From NCBI GenBank assembly GCA_934663775.1, contig CAKUKU010000001.1, positions 124,001 to 188,000 on the forward strand: DNA of 64,000 nucleotides, in the 5' to 3' direction. Origin of the DNA: an uncultured Ellagibacter sp. Its GTDB lineage: Bacteria; Actinomycetota; Coriobacteriia; Coriobacteriales; Eggerthellaceae. This document shows, in pieces, positions 9,803 through 17,939 of this stretch. Below the pieces are notes generated by a model that worked only from the letters and a program-made list of their open reading frames with translations, was not told the origin of the DNA and did not search any database. Within the stretch, counting starts at the first letter, position 1, and each line of letters starts with the position of its first letter. The position numbers and the translations under genes are program-made.

Positions 9803-10642
9803 CTAATCGATTCCCCCCTCCCCCATTGCGGTCTCGATCGCCGCAACCAAAAACGCCGTCGCGCCCTCGCCCGCCCGCGAGTCGTAGTAATTGACGAACC
9901 GCTCGTCTTCGAGATAGCTTTGCGCGAGCGCAACATGCGCATCCGTCGAATATGCCCCTTCGCCCCATTGCATGCGAATCCATCGGGCATGCATCTGCGC
10001 GAGCTTCGCCGCCTCGGGCCCCTTTGCATTTCCGGCAGCCACCGCCGCTTTCAGCTGCTCGATAATTGCCTGTTCAAGCGTTTCTTTCGCGTCCCACTCA
10101 GCCTCGCTCATGCCGAGCAGCCTTTCATTCGCGGCATCGACGGCAGCATCGCCGTAACGCTCGCGCGCTTCTTTCCCGTGCCTCATCTCGTTGGCATGCA
10201 CAGCACTCCAGCGCTTCAAATGCGGCAGCACCGCGCCCATAAGCGACACCGCTTCGTCGCGAGACATGCCTGTGTTTTCGGCCAAGCGCGGCGCGCAATC
10301 CTCGATCATGGCGTCCATTGTGGTTTCGTAAGTATATTTCCCCTGTTCAAAGCACCATTTGCAGTAATGCTCATCTTTAGAGCCGTCAGCGTCGGAGCCG
10401 TAATCGGTCGGCGTCAAAAGCATGCCGCAGCTCTCACAATAGTGCTCGGGCAAATCGAGCAGATGCATAATGGGCTCGTCGAGCACGTTCGCGATGAGCT
10501 TCATCATGTCGATGCCCGGCACAACCTCGCCGCGCTCCCAACGCGACACCGCCTGTCGCGTCACGTACAGCTTCGCCGCAAGCCCTTCCTGCGTCAGGCC
10601 CTTGCGTTTACGCAGCTCAATCAGTTTTATTGCGAAATCCAT
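9803..10642 (-). CDS. XRE-family regulator with zinc ribbon and TipAS ligand-binding domain
   Basis: 279-residue DNA-binding regulator with three modules. Residues 1-60 are an HTH_XRE domain (LRKRKGLTQEGLAAKL, then YVTRQAVSRWERG). Residues ~66-100 are a zinc ribbon with Cys69, Cys72, Cys94 and Cys97. Residues ~105-275 resemble the TipAS thiopeptide-binding fold (LAQMHARWIRMQWGE and YLEDERFVNYYDS). Classical TipA proteins carry TipAS behind a MerR-type HTH; here it is XRE-linked. The ATG at 10642 has AGGAG six bases upstream. Expected role is sensing a ligand and activating or repressing a regulon. No target gene is adjacent. Confidence 0.8.
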   Translation of the reverse strand: MDFAIKLIELRKRKGLTQEGLAAKLYVTRQAVSRWERGEVVPGIDMMKLIANVLDEPIMHLLDLPEHYCESCGMLLTPTDYGSDADGSKDEHYCKWCFEQGKYTYETTMDAMIEDCAPRLAENTGMSRDEAVSLMGAVLPHLKRWSAVHANEMRHGKEARERYGDAAVDAANERLLGMSEAEWDAKETLEQAIIEQLKAAVAAGNAKGPEAAKLAQMHARWIRMQWGEGAYSTDAHVALAQSYLEDERFVNYYDSRAGEGATAFLVAAIETAMGEGGID

Positions 10643-10773
10643 CGAAAGCTCCTCTCTCGATTCTGTTGGCAAAACTCTATCCGAACCAAGCGCGAATTCC
10701 TAGCAACCTTCAGTTGCGAGCCCAATCGACATGAGGCGCATACCCCATTTCAGCCTTTACACACCGAAGAATT

Positions 10774-10920
10774 CAAAAAATTGCTCGATGTGCGTAGGCT
10801 TGTGCGAAGCGAGCTCGAATGCCGATTAGTTGCCATATGCGTGACCTGGGCTTTTCTGATTCCGAAGCGCCTGCTGCGAAATGCCCTACGCCAAAGCCTA
10901 CGCACATCGGGCATTTTTCT
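10774..10920. repeat. Possible MITE-like element with ~27-bp imperfect inverted ends
   Basis: A 16-bp perfect inverted repeat (CGATGTGCGTAGGCTT at 10786-10801; reverse complement at 10894-10909) extends with few mismatches outward into A-runs. The outer ends read AAAAAATTGCT on the left and, as reverse complement, AAAAATGCC on the right. Both orientations therefore end in a T-run, so it could also act as a bidirectional terminator. The ~92-nt interior has no ORF. Confidence 0.5.
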
Positions 10921-10994
10921 TCATTGGCAGCGCATCGGAGAGGGCGGGGGCGTGGCGGAAGGGGCGGGACGGCGTCCCTGTGCGCCGAATAATG

Positions 10995-11023
10995 CGCGCG
11001 GCGGCCTTGCGAGCCGCCGCGCG
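10995..11023. terminator. GC-rich hairpin, candidate terminator
   Basis: Perfect 11-bp stem CGCGCGGCGGC/GCCGCCGCGCG with a 7-nt loop. On the plus strand it is followed by TTTGAAAA, on the minus strand by CATTATT. It lies ~160 nt beyond the flavin oxidoreductase stop, so it could terminate that leftward transcript. Confidence 0.45.
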
Positions 11024-11100
11024 TTTGAAAAGATGGCGAGATTAACCAACAGCCGGCGAAATTTGCCGGCTCCGGCGTTTTAGCCCGATGTCGTCCACCA

Positions 11101-11166
11101 CGTGGTGGGCGCCGCCTCAGCTGGCCAGCGCCGCGTGGTAGGAGCCACCTCAGCTGGCCAGCGCCG
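11101..11166. repeat. Two tandem 33-bp units resembling the 3' end of the adjacent gene
   Basis: Units 11101-11133 and 11134-11166 differ at about 3 positions. On the minus strand each contains TACCACGCGGCGCTGG-like sequence and its own stop, echoing the last codons of the flavin oxidoreductase (TACCACGCGGCGCTCG then stop). Confidence 0.6.
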
Positions 11167-11182
11167 CACTGCCAACGCCGAC

Positions 11183-13132
11183 TTAGATGTCGAGCGCCGC
11201 GTGGTAGGCCTCGTACACCGCCGTCGTGATGTTGGAGGGTCGCACCGCGTCGCCGACGATGCGCACGAACGGCGCCGCATCGCGAAGGGCATCCGCAGCA
11301 TCGCTGCGCGAGCGTTGGCCAATGGCGCAAATCACCGTGTCGCCAGGAACAAGGCGCTCCTCCCCGCTCTCATCTGCAATAACAAGCCCGCCGCGCTCCA
11401 CGCGTACACCGCGGGCGCTCAGGTTGACGTCGATGCCCGCGCGCTCGACCTCCGCAAGCAAGATGGGCCTATGGCGGATGTTGGCATCGATGGCGAGCCC
11501 GTCGCGCATCTCGACGATATGCACGTGCTTGCCGAGTCGCACCTGGTTGAGCGCGCATTCGCTGCCCGTGAGCCCGCCGCCAAGAACGACAACCTCATCC
11601 CCTGGCTGCTCACCTTCCAGATACAGGTCGTCGATCGAGAGCACGCGCGCGCCCTCTTCGACGGGAAGCGGCATCGGAATCGGAGCCGACCCTACGGCGA
11701 CAATCACCGCATCGGCCGCAATCCTCTCCGCGAACGCCGCATCGACCTCGGTGTTCAGCCGGACGTCCACACCAAGACGCTCGACCAGGCGTGCGTAAGT
11801 GCGCCCCAGCTCGTACATATCGCGCTTGAAGGGCAGCGCCGCCTCGGTGCGCAGAATGCCACCGAGCTCGTCCCCGCGCTCGCACAGGACGACGTCGTGC
11901 CCGCGCCGCGCCGCCGTGGCCGCGGCGACCATGCCAGCGATGCCGCCGCCCACGACGAGCACCTTGCGCGAACGGGGCGAACGCGCGATGTCCATCCCCT
12001 CGAATTCGCGTCCGATGAGCGGGTTCACCGCGCAGCGGCGCGTCTGCGTCACGGCACGCTCGGCCATGCACACGTAGCAGCGAAGGCATTTCACCACATC
12101 ATCGCCGCGATTCGCCATCACCTTCGCGGGGAGCTCGGGGTCGGCCAGAAGCCCGCGCGCCATGGCGACGGCGTCGGCCTGACCGCTCGCGATGATTTCC
12201 TCCATCTGCGCGGGGTCGGAAAGCCCGCCGATCGCCACGACAGGGATGCTCACGTGCTTCTTGATTTCCGCCGCAAGATGCACGTTGCAACCGTGGTCAC
12301 GGAACATCGACGGGTGCGTGATCGAGAAGCCGAATTGATAGGACCCTGCCGACACGTGCATGAGGTCGACCAGATCCTCGAGCGCATGGGCGATGCGGGC
12401 GCCCTCGGCCACATCGTAGCCACCCTCGAAAAGCTCGGCGCCGCTGATGCGCAGTTCAATGGGGAATCCAGGGCCAACGGCGCTGCGCACCGAAGCGAGC
12501 ACCTCGCGCGCGAAGCGGACGCGGTTCTCAAGCGGCCCGCCGTATTCGTCCTCGCGCTTGTTGAAGTAGGGGGAGAGGAACTGGTTGATCAGCCAGCCGT
12601 GCCCCGCATGCACCATGACCATCTGGAAGCCGGCGCGCTTCGCGAGCGCAGCCGCCTCACCATATGCTGCAACGATGCTCGCAATCTGCTCATGCGAAAG
12701 CGCGCGCACGGGCATGCCGTCGGGGCGCACGCCATCGGAGGGCCCCCACTGGCACAGATCGCCCTTCTTCTCCTTGTCGACCATGTAGGTGCCTGCGTAC
12801 TGCCCCGAATGCGAGAGCTCGATGGATGCGACCGCGCCGTGACGTTTGATCGCGTCGGCAAGGTAGGTGAAAGCACCGAGCTGACCGGGCGTCTTCAGCG
12901 ACAGCCGCAGCATTTGCGAGCCGTCGGTTTCGGGATGGACCACCAGCTCGCTCACGGTGACGACGGCGGCGCCGCCCTTTGCGCGCAGCTCGTAGAATCC
13001 CTGGGTGCGCGGCCCGGGCGTGCCCTCCGCCGTAATGTCGGTCGCGCCCATCGGCGCCGATAGCATGCGGTTGCGCAAAGTCAGGCGCCCCACCTTAAGC
13101 GGCGCGCACAGATTCGGATAATCTCGTTTCAT
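11183..13132 (-). CDS. NADH:flavin oxidoreductase of the 2,4-dienoyl-CoA reductase/Old Yellow Enzyme family
   Basis: Probable FMN/FAD/4Fe-4S enzyme that reduces activated C=C bonds; the substrate is unknown. 649 residues. Residues 1-335 form an OYE TIM barrel (VHAGHGWLINQFLSP near 174-188, GGLSDPAQM, ADAVAMARGLLADP). Cys349, Cys352, Cys355 and Cys367 form the 4Fe-4S motif. Residues ~388-649 form the FAD/NAD(P) part, with GGGIAGM (395-401) and a second Rossmann loop LGGGLTGSE. This is full length and the same layout as bacterial 2,4-dienoyl-CoA reductase and BaiCD/BaiH-type enzymes. It is alone in its transcription unit. Confidence 0.9.
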   Translation of the reverse strand: MKRDYPNLCAPLKVGRLTLRNRMLSAPMGATDITAEGTPGPRTQGFYELRAKGGAAVVTVSELVVHPETDGSQMLRLSLKTPGQLGAFTYLADAIKRHGAVASIELSHSGQYAGTYMVDKEKKGDLCQWGPSDGVRPDGMPVRALSHEQIASIVAAYGEAAALAKRAGFQMVMVHAGHGWLINQFLSPYFNKREDEYGGPLENRVRFAREVLASVRSAVGPGFPIELRISGAELFEGGYDVAEGARIAHALEDLVDLMHVSAGSYQFGFSITHPSMFRDHGCNVHLAAEIKKHVSIPVVAIGGLSDPAQMEEIIASGQADAVAMARGLLADPELPAKVMANRGDDVVKCLRCYVCMAERAVTQTRRCAVNPLIGREFEGMDIARSPRSRKVLVVGGGIAGMVAAATAARRGHDVVLCERGDELGGILRTEAALPFKRDMYELGRTYARLVERLGVDVRLNTEVDAAFAERIAADAVIVAVGSAPIPMPLPVEEGARVLSIDDLYLEGEQPGDEVVVLGGGLTGSECALNQVRLGKHVHIVEMRDGLAIDANIRHRPILLAEVERAGIDVNLSARGVRVERGGLVIADESGEERLVPGDTVICAIGQRSRSDAADALRDAAPFVRIVGDAVRPSNITTAVYEAYHAALDI

Positions 13133-13224
13133 CGAGCCCCCTCCTTATATCCCCTCGCCGGCACCCCTTGCCGGCTCATCGCCGCGGTCGCACGTCGAGT
13201 TTCCCCTTCGGCATGCGCTTAAAA

Positions 13225-13262
13225 TCAAAGCGGCCGCACGTCGGACAGGCGCGCGGCCGCTT
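13225..13262 (-). terminator. Terminator downstream of glmU
   Basis: 10-bp perfect stem AAGCGGCCGC/GCGGCCGCTT (13228-13262). Read leftward it is followed by TGATTTTAAG. It is located 16 nt past the glmU stop. Confidence 0.7.
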
Positions 13263-13277
13263 CGGCTACTCCGCAGT

Positions 13278-14645
13278 TTAGTGCGAAGCGTGGTGTTTTT
13301 CCACCCAACCCTCATGATTCTCCTGACGCGCACGCCCGATGCCGAGCGCGCCGTCGGGCACGTCCTTCGTGATGACGGAGCCCGCGGCCACAAGCGTATT
13401 CGCGCCCACGTTCACGGGAGCCACCATCATGGTGTCGCTGCCGATGAAGGCACCGTCGCCGATGGTAGTCGGCCACTTCTTGGCACCATCGTAGTTGCAG
13501 GTGATCGAGCCTGCGCCGACGTTCACGCCCTCACCAAGCGTCGCATCGCCGATATAGCTTAGGTGAGGAACCTTGCTACCGCGGCCGATCGTAGACTTCT
13601 TGATCTCCACATGAGTGCCGGCCTTCGCGCCCTCGCACAGGTGCGCGCCGGGGCGCAGGTACGCGCGCGGACCGCACGTGGCCTCATCGTCGATGCGTGC
13701 CTCGATCGCGACCGTCTCGTCGATTGTGCAGCCCGAGCCGACGACGGTGTCGGTCAGGCGCGTGTTCGGGCCGATGATGGAATCCTCCCCTACCTGGGTT
13801 TTCCCCAAGAGGAAGGTCTGCGGGAGAAGCTCCACGTCGGGTGCGATCTCCACGTCAGGGCCAATCCACACCGAGGTCGGGTCCCACATGGTGACGCCCG
13901 CCTCCATGTGCTCCTTGTTGATGCGCGACTGCAGGGCGCGCGTCGCCGCGGCCAGCTGGACGCGCGAGTTCACGCCCAGGCACTCGGAGACATCGCTTGC
14001 AGGAAGCGCGAGCACGTCGCGCCCAGCGCTGCGACAGATCTCGAGCACATCGGTCAGGTAGAATTCGCCCTGCGCGTTGTCGCTTCCCACCTGCTCGAGC
14101 GCCTCGAAAAGCGCCTGCGCGTCGAAGCAGTAGAAGCCGGAGTTGCATTCGGTGACGGCGGCCTCGGCGGCGTTCGCGTCCTTCTGTTCGACGATGCGCT
14201 CGACGCGCCCTTCGCCGTCGCGAATGATGCGCCCATAGCCGAACGGGTCGTCGAGTTCCATGGTGAGCACCACGACCGCCGCGTTCGAGCGGGCGCGCAT
14301 GTCGGCGAGTTCGCGAATGGTATCGGGCGTGATAAGCGGGCAGTCGCCCGACAGCACGAGCAGCGAGCCATCGAAGCCGGCAAGCGCATCCTTGCAGGTG
14401 AGCACCGCGTCGGCCGTGCCGCGCTGCGCCTTCTGCACGACGACCTCGGTGTCGGACACCAAAGGCTCCACGATATCGCGGGCGTGCCCCACCACCGACA
14501 CGATGCGATCGGCACCCGCCTCGCGCGCAGCGTCAACAACCCAACGGACGAGGGGCTTGCCGAGAATCTCGTGCGCAACCTTGGGTTTTTTCGACTTCAT
14601 ACGAGTTCCCGCACCTGCGGCGAGCACGATGGCGGCAGTATTCAT
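13278..14645 (-). CDS. glmU: Bifunctional UDP-GlcNAc pyrophosphorylase / glucosamine-1-P acetyltransferase
   Basis: Cytosolic two-domain enzyme making UDP-GlcNAc for peptidoglycan and other glycans. 455 residues. The N-terminal pyrophosphorylase has IVLAAGAGTRMKSKKPK (nucleotide loop) and SGDCPLI. The C-terminal half is a left-handed beta helix of hexapeptide repeats (IGPNTRLTDTVVGSG) with the acetyltransferase active region around HLSYIGDATLGEGVNVGAG and NYDGAKKWPT. The ATG at 14645 has GGAAGG upstream; an upstream in-frame start would add 25 residues that do not match the family. A minus-strand TATACT -10 is at 14684-14689. Confidence 0.95.
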   Translation of the reverse strand: MNTAAIVLAAGAGTRMKSKKPKVAHEILGKPLVRWVVDAAREAGADRIVSVVGHARDIVEPLVSDTEVVVQKAQRGTADAVLTCKDALAGFDGSLLVLSGDCPLITPDTIRELADMRARSNAAVVVLTMELDDPFGYGRIIRDGEGRVERIVEQKDANAAEAAVTECNSGFYCFDAQALFEALEQVGSDNAQGEFYLTDVLEICRSAGRDVLALPASDVSECLGVNSRVQLAAATRALQSRINKEHMEAGVTMWDPTSVWIGPDVEIAPDVELLPQTFLLGKTQVGEDSIIGPNTRLTDTVVGSGCTIDETVAIEARIDDEATCGPRAYLRPGAHLCEGAKAGTHVEIKKSTIGRGSKVPHLSYIGDATLGEGVNVGAGSITCNYDGAKKWPTTIGDGAFIGSDTMMVAPVNVGANTLVAAGSVITKDVPDGALGIGRARQENHEGWVEKHHASH

Positions 14646-14760
14646 TGAAACGACCTTCCGATTGGTTGAAAAATGCCAGGGAAAGTATAGCGCAAAGAGA
14701 AGGAAGGCTCGCGCCCGCAAAGCGCGCTAGCCCTCATCGCGCGCCGTCGCGGGCGCCCCG

Positions 14761-16410
14761 TCACTTCCCTGCGGGCGCGTCCTCCACACGAACCGCCACT
14801 TCCGCAATGCCCTTGTGCCCCGCAAGAGCCTGCTCCACCTCGCGAATAACCTCAGGATCGTCGATTTCGCGAAGGAGCCTCTCGGAAGCAGCATTGGCTT
14901 CCTCGCCCGCAGTCTGCCGCTGCATCTCGCTCGGGCCGAGCGACATGAAAGCCACGCCCTGCTTCTGCGCCGACTTCGCCTGCACCGCGAGCAGCGAGAA
15001 GCCCGCAACGCCCGCGACGAGCGAGGCTAAAAGGATGCCGAGCTTCGCCGCGGCGATTGTGGCCGCATCGACGTAGGCCAGGTTCGCCACAAAGATCGCC
15101 ATCGTGAAGCCGACGCCGCCCAAAACCGCCGCGCCGAGCATATGCTTCCAGGTCACATTCTCGGGCAGGTCCGCCACCCTCAGCTTCACCACGAGGAAGC
15201 TCGCGGCCATGATGCCGACCGGCTTGCCCACCACCAGGCCGAAGAACGCACCAAGCAGCGCCGGGTTCGAGAACAGGGCGCCCAAATCGCTGCCCGCAAG
15301 CCCGACGCTCGCGTTCGTGAGCGCGAACAGGGGCAGAATCGCGAAATACACCCAGGGATAGAGCAGGTGCTCCAAACGCGTCGCCGGGGGCACGACCTGC
15401 TTCGATACGCGCGCCAGCGAGGAGACCGTCTTCAGGTAATCCTCCTGCCCGATGACGGGTTCTTTCGCGTTGAAGGCGCTCTTCGCCTCGACGACGCGCT
15501 CGCCCGACCAACGGATGAAACTCTTCACATTCACGCGCGAGCCGGAGGGAATCGCAAACGCGAGCAGTACGCCGGCGATGGTCGAGTGCACGCCCGACAT
15601 GAACACACAGTACCATAACACGGCCCCCACCAGCAGATACGCATACAGCGAGAACACATGGCGCTTGTTCATGAGCAACAGCGCGCAAAAGACGACCGCC
15701 GCACAGCCAAGCCACGGCAAAGACGGCGCCTGCCCGTAGAACACCGCGATGACGATGATCGCGATGATGTCGTCGGCGACGGCCAAGGTGCTCAAGAACA
15801 CGCGCACCCCGTTCGGCACGCGATTGCCGAGAAGCGCCAAGATTCCCAGCGCGAACGCGATATCGGTCGCCGTCGGGACGCCCCATCCGCCCGCCGTGTC
15901 AAGGTTGCCCACGTTGAACGCGGAGTAGACGGCCACAGGCACGAGCACACCGCCCACCGCAGCGACGATGGGAAGGATCGCCTGACGGATGTTCGTCAGC
16001 TCGCCCACCGTCATCTCGTATTTGATCTCCAAGCCCACGAGCAGGAAAAACACCGCCATAAGCACGTCGTTGATGACGTGCGAGAGCGGCATCGTCGCCT
16101 GCGTCTGCCCGAACACGAAGCCGACGTCGGTGTGCCAGAAATGGGAGAAGGCATCGGAGACAGGGGAGTTCGCCACCACAAGCGCCGCGATCGCCGCAAG
16201 GAGCATCGCACCCGCCGCCTTCGTGGACGAGCTCGTGAACTGGATGAGCTTGCGATAGCGGGCCTGATGGCGCTGCACTTCGCTGATGTAGATGCGCCCC
16301 GGATCGGGGTTTTGCGCACTGGGGTGCTCGGGTGCTGCAGGCGCATCGTGAGCCACGCCTTCCGCAGAGCTCGCTTCTTTGTGCGCAGGTGAGGCGCAAT
16401 GTTCGGTCAT
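14761..16410 (-). CDS. nhaA: Na+/H+ antiporter NhaA with C-terminal cytosolic tail
   Basis: Exchanges Na+ for H+ across the membrane for pH and sodium homeostasis. 549 residues. Core motifs GVPTATDIAFALG and LAVADDIIAI contain the conserved Asp residues (equivalents of E. coli Asp133 and Asp163/164). Before the core is a ~40-residue Ala/Pro/Glu-rich tail. After the last helix a ~70-residue acidic tail (EEANAASERLLREIDDPEV) is predicted cytosolic. E. coli NhaA is ~390 residues, so both ends are extended. The ATG at 16410 has a weak Shine-Dalgarno. A minus-strand GATAAT is about 16463-16468. Divergent from hpf. Confidence 0.93.
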   Translation of the reverse strand: MTEHCASPAHKEASSAEGVAHDAPAAPEHPSAQNPDPGRIYISEVQRHQARYRKLIQFTSSSTKAAGAMLLAAIAALVVANSPVSDAFSHFWHTDVGFVFGQTQATMPLSHVINDVLMAVFFLLVGLEIKYEMTVGELTNIRQAILPIVAAVGGVLVPVAVYSAFNVGNLDTAGGWGVPTATDIAFALGILALLGNRVPNGVRVFLSTLAVADDIIAIIVIAVFYGQAPSLPWLGCAAVVFCALLLMNKRHVFSLYAYLLVGAVLWYCVFMSGVHSTIAGVLLAFAIPSGSRVNVKSFIRWSGERVVEAKSAFNAKEPVIGQEDYLKTVSSLARVSKQVVPPATRLEHLLYPWVYFAILPLFALTNASVGLAGSDLGALFSNPALLGAFFGLVVGKPVGIMAASFLVVKLRVADLPENVTWKHMLGAAVLGGVGFTMAIFVANLAYVDAATIAAAKLGILLASLVAGVAGFSLLAVQAKSAQKQGVAFMSLGPSEMQRQTAGEEANAASERLLREIDDPEVIREVEQALAGHKGIAEVAVRVEDAPAGK

Positions 16411-16718
16411 GGGAAATCCAATCTATGCGCGAGCAGCGCATACCACGGGGTCGGGCGTTTGTTGCATTATCCCTCAAATAACGGGTTCTTAACTCGCAAA
16501 ACCCCTTTTCACCTGCGATTGTAAGAGAAGCGTTGCCAAAATGGTCGCAAATACTCATCTCGCCCGACGCCGTTTTGCGCTATGCTGTACCTATCAGCTT
16601 CGAGGTAAGGAGCCAACATGTTCCATGCAGACGGGTATCGAAATCGCAGATAAACCCGCATGGACAAGGGCATCCTCCCAGGCTGTTTTTTATTCGCCAC
16701 GATTGTGAGGTGGTAACT
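16411..16718. other. Divergent nhaA-hpf intergenic region
   Basis: 308 bases. They hold the nhaA promoter candidate (minus-strand GATAAT), a plus-strand -10-like TATGCT at 16581-16586, the short leader ORF at 16618-16653, and a T6 run at about 16685-16690 in front of hpf. Confidence 0.5.
16618..16653 (+). CDS. Possible 11-residue leader peptide upstream of hpf
   Basis: ATG at 16618 is preceded by a strong TAAGGAG Shine-Dalgarno at about seven bases. It encodes MFHADGYRNRR followed by TAA. It lies in a different frame from hpf, 65 nt upstream of it. A T6 run sits between the two. No homology is claimed; it could be a translated upstream ORF that controls hpf, or chance. Confidence 0.35.
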   Translation: MFHADGYRNRR

Positions 16719-17297
16719 ATGAGCATTACCGTATCCGGCCGCAAAATGCCTGTAACCGACGCGCTGCGCGCCTATGCCGAGGAGAAAATCGGCAACTCGA
16801 TGAAGGTCATGGATATCGACCCCCTCAACGCCGAAGTCGTCCTGAGCAAAGAAAAGAACCCGGCGAACCCCTGCCCCGACACCTGCGAAGTCACACTGCG
16901 CACGAAGGGCCACATCATCCGCGTGGAAGAGCACGAAGACGATATGTACGCGGCCATCGACGTCGCCGCGGCGAAGGTGCTGCGCCAGCTGCGCAAGTAC
17001 AAGACGCGCGTCATCGATCGCAAGACCCGCAACGGCGAGAAAACCGTTGACGCCTCGCCCATTCCCGTCTCCGAAGGAGAGCTCGACCTCGACGGGCTTA
17101 TGAGCGAGCTTTCCGACGACGAGGTCGTACGCGTGAAGGAAATCGAGTTCGCGCCGCTCACCGAGGAAGAAGCACTCGTGCAAATCGACCTTCTGGGCCA
17201 CGATTTCTTCGCTTACACCGATCGCGACACGAACTTGGTGAATGTTCTTTACCGTCGCGACAATGGAGGTTACGGCCTTTTGAAGCAGAAGGAGTAG
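16719..17297 (+). CDS. hpf: Long-form ribosome hibernation promoting factor
   Basis: Dimerises ribosomes in stationary phase or stress (HPF/YfiA/RaiA family). 192 residues. The N-terminal domain (MSITVSGRKMPVTDALRAYA to about residue 100) binds the 30S decoding region. The C-terminal domain (VVRVKEIEFAPLTEEEALVQ, DLLGHDFFAYTD, NVLYRRDNGGYGLL) is the dimerisation module that marks the long form. The ATG at 16719 follows GAGGTGG at five bases. The gene is followed by acpP after 50 nt. Confidence 0.93.
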   Translation: MSITVSGRKMPVTDALRAYAEEKIGNSMKVMDIDPLNAEVVLSKEKNPANPCPDTCEVTLRTKGHIIRVEEHEDDMYAAIDVAAAKVLRQLRKYKTRVIDRKTRNGEKTVDASPIPVSEGELDLDGLMSELSDDEVVRVKEIEFAPLTEEEALVQIDLLGHDFFAYTDRDTNLVNVLYRRDNGGYGLLKQKE

Positions 17298-17347
17298 CGA
17301 TAGGGTACAATACCTTCGCTAGTTCACTGTGAGAAAGGATGCCTTCA

Positions 17348-17566
17348 ATGGCTACGCTTGATACCGTTAAAGAAGTTCTCGAATCGAACCTCGACATCGA
17401 CCCCGAGAACGTGACCGAAGACGCCACCTTCGAAGACCTGGGAATTGACTCCCTGGACATGGTCGAGCTCATCTGCGATCTCGAGGAGAAGTGCAGCGTC
17501 GACTTCGGCGAGCCGGAAGGCCTCACCACCGTCGGTGACCTCGTCGAGTACATCGACAACCTGTAA
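17348..17566 (+). CDS. acpP: Acyl carrier protein
   Basis: Carries growing acyl chains on 4'-phosphopantetheine in fatty-acid synthesis. 72 residues of acidic, helical sequence with GIDSLDMVEL, in which Ser is the pantetheinylation site. The ATG at 17348 is chosen because AAAGG lies nine bases upstream and MATLDTVKEV matches the family start; an ATG at 17339 directly abuts the Shine-Dalgarno. It stands alone from other fab genes, with a strong terminator behind it. Confidence 0.95.
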   Translation: MATLDTVKEVLESNLDIDPENVTEDATFEDLGIDSLDMVELICDLEEKCSVDFGEPEGLTTVGDLVEYIDNL

Positions 17567-17584
17567 GGTTTCACCACCGCAACG

Positions 17585-17617
17585 AAAGAGCCCGCATCTG
17601 CGGGCTCTTTTCTTTTT
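17585..17617 (+). terminator. Terminator of acpP
   Basis: 11-bp stem AAAGAGCCCGC/GCGGGCTCTTT with a 4-nt loop followed by TCTTTTT, 19 nt after the stop codon. Confidence 0.9.
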
Positions 17618-17722
17618 GGGGAATGCGCGGCGGGGCGAAAACGCGTACGGCAACGGAAAAACGCGAGGGCACACGCGGCGGCCACAGCGGGACGCGAGGA
17701 CATCCGCGGCGGCTTCGACAAG

Positions 17723-17756
17723 ATGCCGCTGACGTGCACGCCCGCGTCAGCGGCAT
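17723..17756 (-). terminator. Hairpin downstream of cyd operon
   Basis: 12-bp perfect stem ATGCCGCTGACG/CGTCAGCGGCAT just past the stop of the 59-residue membrane protein gene. The following minus-strand sequence (CTTGTCG) has no strong T-run, so termination may be inefficient. Confidence 0.5.
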
Positions 17757-17758
17757 GC

Positions 17759-17938
17759 TTACGAGCGGTCGCGGCGGGAAAGCCACGCGAGCACAGCGGC
17801 AGCCGCGACGAGCAGGCAGATTGTCGCCACGCGTCCGACGCTTAAAGGCTGGTATCCCACAGCGAAGATGCCCACCCCGAACGCCGCCAGGACCACGCAA
17901 ACGATGGAAAGCCATTTCAAGTAGTGTTTCCTCTCCAT
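17759..17938 (-). CDS. Small two-helix membrane protein following cydB
   Basis: 59-residue ORF beginning MERKHYLKWLSIVCVV and ending LSRRDRS. It starts one base after the cydB stop codon, so it is almost certainly translated with cydAB. Two hydrophobic segments (about residues 9-28 and 37-53) flank a short GYQPLSVGR loop, with basic residues at both ends. Cytochrome bd oxidases often have a short accessory subunit (CydX, CydS, CydH), but those have one helix and I see no clear match. I infer an accessory or assembly factor for the oxidase. It ends just before the operon hairpin. Confidence 0.7.
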   Translation of the reverse strand: MERKHYLKWLSIVCVVLAAFGVGIFAVGYQPLSVGRVATICLLVAAAAVLAWLSRRDRS

Positions 17939-17939
17939 G

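Larger units (their letters stand above)
10643..11182. other. 540-bp intergenic region with repeats and hairpins, no gene
   Basis: No credible coding sequence. From left to right it holds a ~145-bp element with inverted ends (10774-10920), an 11-bp GC hairpin (10995-11023), a 7-bp hairpin AGCCGGC/GCCGGCT (11051-11071), and two 33-bp tandem units (11101-11166) just beyond the flavin oxidoreductase stop codon. Confidence 0.6.

Noticed and set aside
11102..13063. 653-codon plus-strand open frame opposite the flavin oxidoreductase
   Set aside because: The minus strand encodes a complete OYE/Fe-S/FAD enzyme; the plus frame has no recognisable motif.
17571..17915. 114-codon minus-strand frame overlapping the acpP terminator
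   Set aside because: Out of frame with the 59-residue membrane protein gene, Arg-rich, and runs through a terminator.
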